NCBI GenBank assembly: GCA_023384315.1
Contig: JAHDWY010000280.1
Coordinates: forward strand, 1 to 6,293
DNA: 6,293 nucleotides
DNA from: Candidatus Hydrogenedentota bacterium
GTDB taxonomy: Bacteria; Hydrogenedentota; Hydrogenedentia; Hydrogenedentales; SLHB01
Direction of reading: 5' to 3'
Below, piece after piece: positions 4,214 to 6,293 of this stretch; position 1 is the stretch's first letter, and every line of letters starts with the position of its first letter. The notes beneath the pieces were generated by a model. The model did not search any database and was not told where the DNA came from. It saw only the letters and a program-made list of their open reading frames with translations. A program made the translations under genes and the position numbers.

Positions 4214-6293
4214 CTACACGACCGACGCTTCCTCAGCGACAGGCACCGGTTCCGCCTCCCAACGGCGGTCCGCAACGTCCAGGCAGTCCTGGATCTCCGC
4301 TGCAACACCTTTGGCGTCCGGATCGGCCAACATGGAAATGTGGTTCCCTGGCACCGGCCTGGAATCGATTCGGCCTTTCACGAATGGCTTCCACCCGAGG
4401 GTCTTGTCGGTAAGCCACCGTCGCAGCAAACCGCTTCGCGTCGAGGTGACCCACGTGTCGCGCGCAAGTTGCGGGAGGCCGCGCACCACGGCGCGCCAGT
4501 CGCGCTTGACCAGGGCCCAGATCTGGCGCATGGACGGTACAAAGGAATCTTCGGGGATAACCGCGAAGAAACCGCTCGTATACAGATATGCCACGTTGCC
4601 GGAGTAGGGTTCCGGACAATATCGCATCGATGCCTTCATTCCCGCGCGGCAGTTCTCGACCAGGCCGGAGATCGCGCCGGGTCCCGCGCTTGGCGCGAGA
4701 AAGTTGACGCGCTTCAATTCCTGAAGGACGGCCTCGTACTGGGCGTCGTGGTCGAGCTTGCGCAGATGGCGATAGCGCAACTCGATCGGCGTCGAGAAAA
4801 AGTACTCCACCATCATCATCACGCTCGCCAACCACATGGCGTCGTCCGCCGCGTCCAACAGGAGATCGTAAAGGTTATTGCTGCGGTCGCCGGGGATCGG
4901 CGCGAAGCTGTCCATGAGGACGATCGCGCCCACTTCATGCCCCTGCTGTTCCAGTTGTCTCGCCATTTCAAACGCAATCGTGCCGCCGGACGAGTGCCCG
5001 CCGATATGGTACGGACCTTCCGGCCGGACGGATCGCATCGCCTCGACGTAGCACGCCGCCGTTTCCTCGATGGTGTCGAATATGCGGCCCACGCCATTGA
5101 TAGCGGGCGCCTGCAAGCCGTAAAAGGGTCGGTCGGAGTCGATATGTTGCGCGATTGGAATATAACAGAACACCGTGCCGGGAGCCGGATGCACGCAGAA
5201 GAAAGGCGCTTTCGAACCTTCCGGCCGTATGGGGACCAATACGGAATCGGAGACTCGGTTTTGCGAACGCAAAATGCACGCAAGCCGCTCGATCGTGGGC
5301 GCCTCGAACAGTTTCGCCGGCGCCAAACGCTGGCCAAACCGGCTTTCGATCTCGTCCATCAATTGGACCGCCGACAGCGAGTGCCCGCCCAAGTCGAAGA
5401 AGTTGTCGGTAACGCCGACCGGTCGCACGTCGAGCACGTGTTCCCAGATGCGCTCCAATTCCAGTTCCAGCGAATCCCGCGCGGCTTGCGCGGTCCCGCT
5501 GACTTCGCGCGCGCTGCGCGTGGGCTGAGGCAGCGCCTTCCGATCCACTTTGCCATTCGCGGTTAGCGGTAGCGTGTCCAGGGCGACAAATGCCGACGGC
5601 ACCATATACTCCGGCAAGGCATGCCGGAGATACGCTCGCAGCTCGCCGTTGAACGACCGGCCATTGGACTTGGTCACGACGTAGGCCACAAGGCGATGGT
5701 CATCAGGCACGTCTTCCCGCGCGATAACCACGTTGTCGGCGATGTCCGGATGCGCGGCGATTCGCGATTCGATCTCGCCAAGCTCGATTCGGTACCCGCG
5801 AATCTTGACTTGGTGATCCTTCCGCCCCAGGAACTCGATGTCCCCATTCAAGCGGTAGCGCGCCACGTCGCCCGTGCGGTAGAGGCGGTCATTCACTCCT
5901 GAACCGAAGGGGTTCGAGACGAATCGTTCCGCCGTCAGGCCGGCGCGATCGAGGTAACCGCGGGCAACGCCGATGCCTCCGATGTACAACTCGCCCGCGA
6001 TACCCGGCGGCGTCACGCGCAGGGACTCGTCGAGGATGTAGACCTGGGTATTCGCAATCGGTTTTCCGATGACCGGATCTTCAGTCGATGCCCCGTCACA
6101 TTCGGCAATCGTCGCGCACACGGTGGCCTCGGTAGGGCCGTAGGCGTTCAGAAACCGGCGGCCGGGCGCCCATTTCCCCACGACCGACGCTGGACAGCGT
6201 TCCCCCGCAGCAATGACGGTATTCAACTCCGAAAGATCCACCGGGTCGATAACTTTAAGCACAGACGGCGGAAGCGTGACCGTTGTGATCCGT
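4214..6293 (-). CDS. Nonribosomal peptide synthetase, C-terminal part: A (partial), T, TE
   Basis: The frame is open to the right edge, so the gene is partial; 692 residues are visible, numbered here from that edge. The adenylation domain starts within its core at ITTVTLPPS and shows A5 NAYGPTE (49-55), A6 GELYIGG (about 100), A7 YRTGD (about 138), A8 GRKDHQVKIRGYRIELGE (about 156-173), A9 LPEYMVPSAF and A10 NGKVDRKALP with its catalytic Lys. A carrier domain follows, with DNFFDLGGHSL; Ser305 (5378-5380) is the phosphopantetheine site. A type I thioesterase runs from about 350 to 680, with catalytic Ser434 in GHSSGG, Asp461 in LMDSF and His651 in GNHISML. The enzyme activates an amino acid as adenylate, loads it on the carrier, and the TE releases the chain by hydrolysis or cyclisation. 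No epimerisation domain is present. Pocket positions visible by alignment to GrsA numbering are T278, I299, A301, A322, V330, C331 and K517, a Phe-like pattern; positions 235, 236 and 239 are off the window. The TE carries an unusually long segment before its catalytic His. Confidence 0.95.
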   Translation of the reverse strand, partial: RITTVTLPPSVLKVIDPVDLSELNTVIAAGERCPASVVGKWAPGRRFLNAYGPTEATVCATIAECDGASTEDPVIGKPIANTQVYILDESLRVTPPGIAGELYIGGIGVARGYLDRAGLTAERFVSNPFGSGVNDRLYRTGDVARYRLNGDIEFLGRKDHQVKIRGYRIELGEIESRIAAHPDIADNVVIAREDVPDDHRLVAYVVTKSNGRSFNGELRAYLRHALPEYMVPSAFVALDTLPLTANGKVDRKALPQPTRSAREVSGTAQAARDSLELELERIWEHVLDVRPVGVTDNFFDLGGHSLSAVQLMDEIESRFGQRLAPAKLFEAPTIERLACILRSQNRVSDSVLVPIRPEGSKAPFFCVHPAPGTVFCYIPIAQHIDSDRPFYGLQAPAINGVGRIFDTIEETAACYVEAMRSVRPEGPYHIGGHSSGGTIAFEMARQLEQQGHEVGAIVLMDSFAPIPGDRSNNLYDLLLDAADDAMWLASVMMMVEYFFSTPIELRYRHLRKLDHDAQYEAVLQELKRVNFLAPSAGPGAISGLVENCRAGMKASMRYCPEPYSGNVAYLYTSGFFAVIPEDSFVPSMRQIWALVKRDWRAVVRGLPQLARDTWVTSTRSGLLRRWLTDKTLGWKPFVKGRIDSRPVPGNHISMLADPDAKGVAAEIQDCLDVADRRWEAEPVPVAEEASVV

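Noticed and set aside
4340..5566. Plus-strand open frame of 408 residues opposite the NRPS
   Set aside because: The minus strand carries unmistakable A, T and TE motifs. The plus-strand frame is an antisense shadow with Arg/His-rich composition.

Overview
The window is high-GC bacterial DNA with dense, long genes. The secreted ADP-ribosylglycohydrolase-type protein and the 'four helix bundle suffix' protein resemble forms I associate with Planctomycetes/PVC-type or Hydrogenedentota-like bacteria. That placement rests on family resemblance recalled from memory and is weak.

Layout, left to right. Bases 1-303 hold no supported gene. They contain a good sigma70-like promoter reading leftward out of the window (132-161) and a short repeat array (182-214). 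Bases 304-887 (minus strand) are a four helix bundle suffix protein gene with an excellent ribosome binding site. Its frame is broken, or joined by slippage, at a run of seven T on the coding strand. Four 33-base arrays of the same 9-base unit (TAGGACNNA) lie around and inside this gene, in strictly alternating orientation: downstream of the stop, inside the coding region, directly upstream of the ribosome binding site, and about 90 bases further upstream. This repeat/gene unit (182-1065) is the most unusual thing in the window and resembles a self-contained, possibly mobile, cassette.

Bases 1192-2796 (plus strand) encode an exported ADP-ribosylglycohydrolase-fold protein with an extra C-terminal beta-rich domain. 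It ends 18 bases from the convergent stop of the next gene.

Bases 2815-6293 (minus strand) are the end of a natural-product cluster. The right edge cuts a nonribosomal peptide synthetase (NRPS) inside its last adenylation domain. What remains is the A-domain C-terminal part, one carrier domain and a terminal thioesterase. A GT1-type glycosyltransferase follows about 170 bases downstream on the same strand. The likely scheme is that the NRPS adds a final residue, predicted from six visible pocket positions to be aromatic and Phe-like. The thioesterase then releases the peptide, and the glycosyltransferase may add sugar to it. The rest of the assembly line lies to the right of the window.
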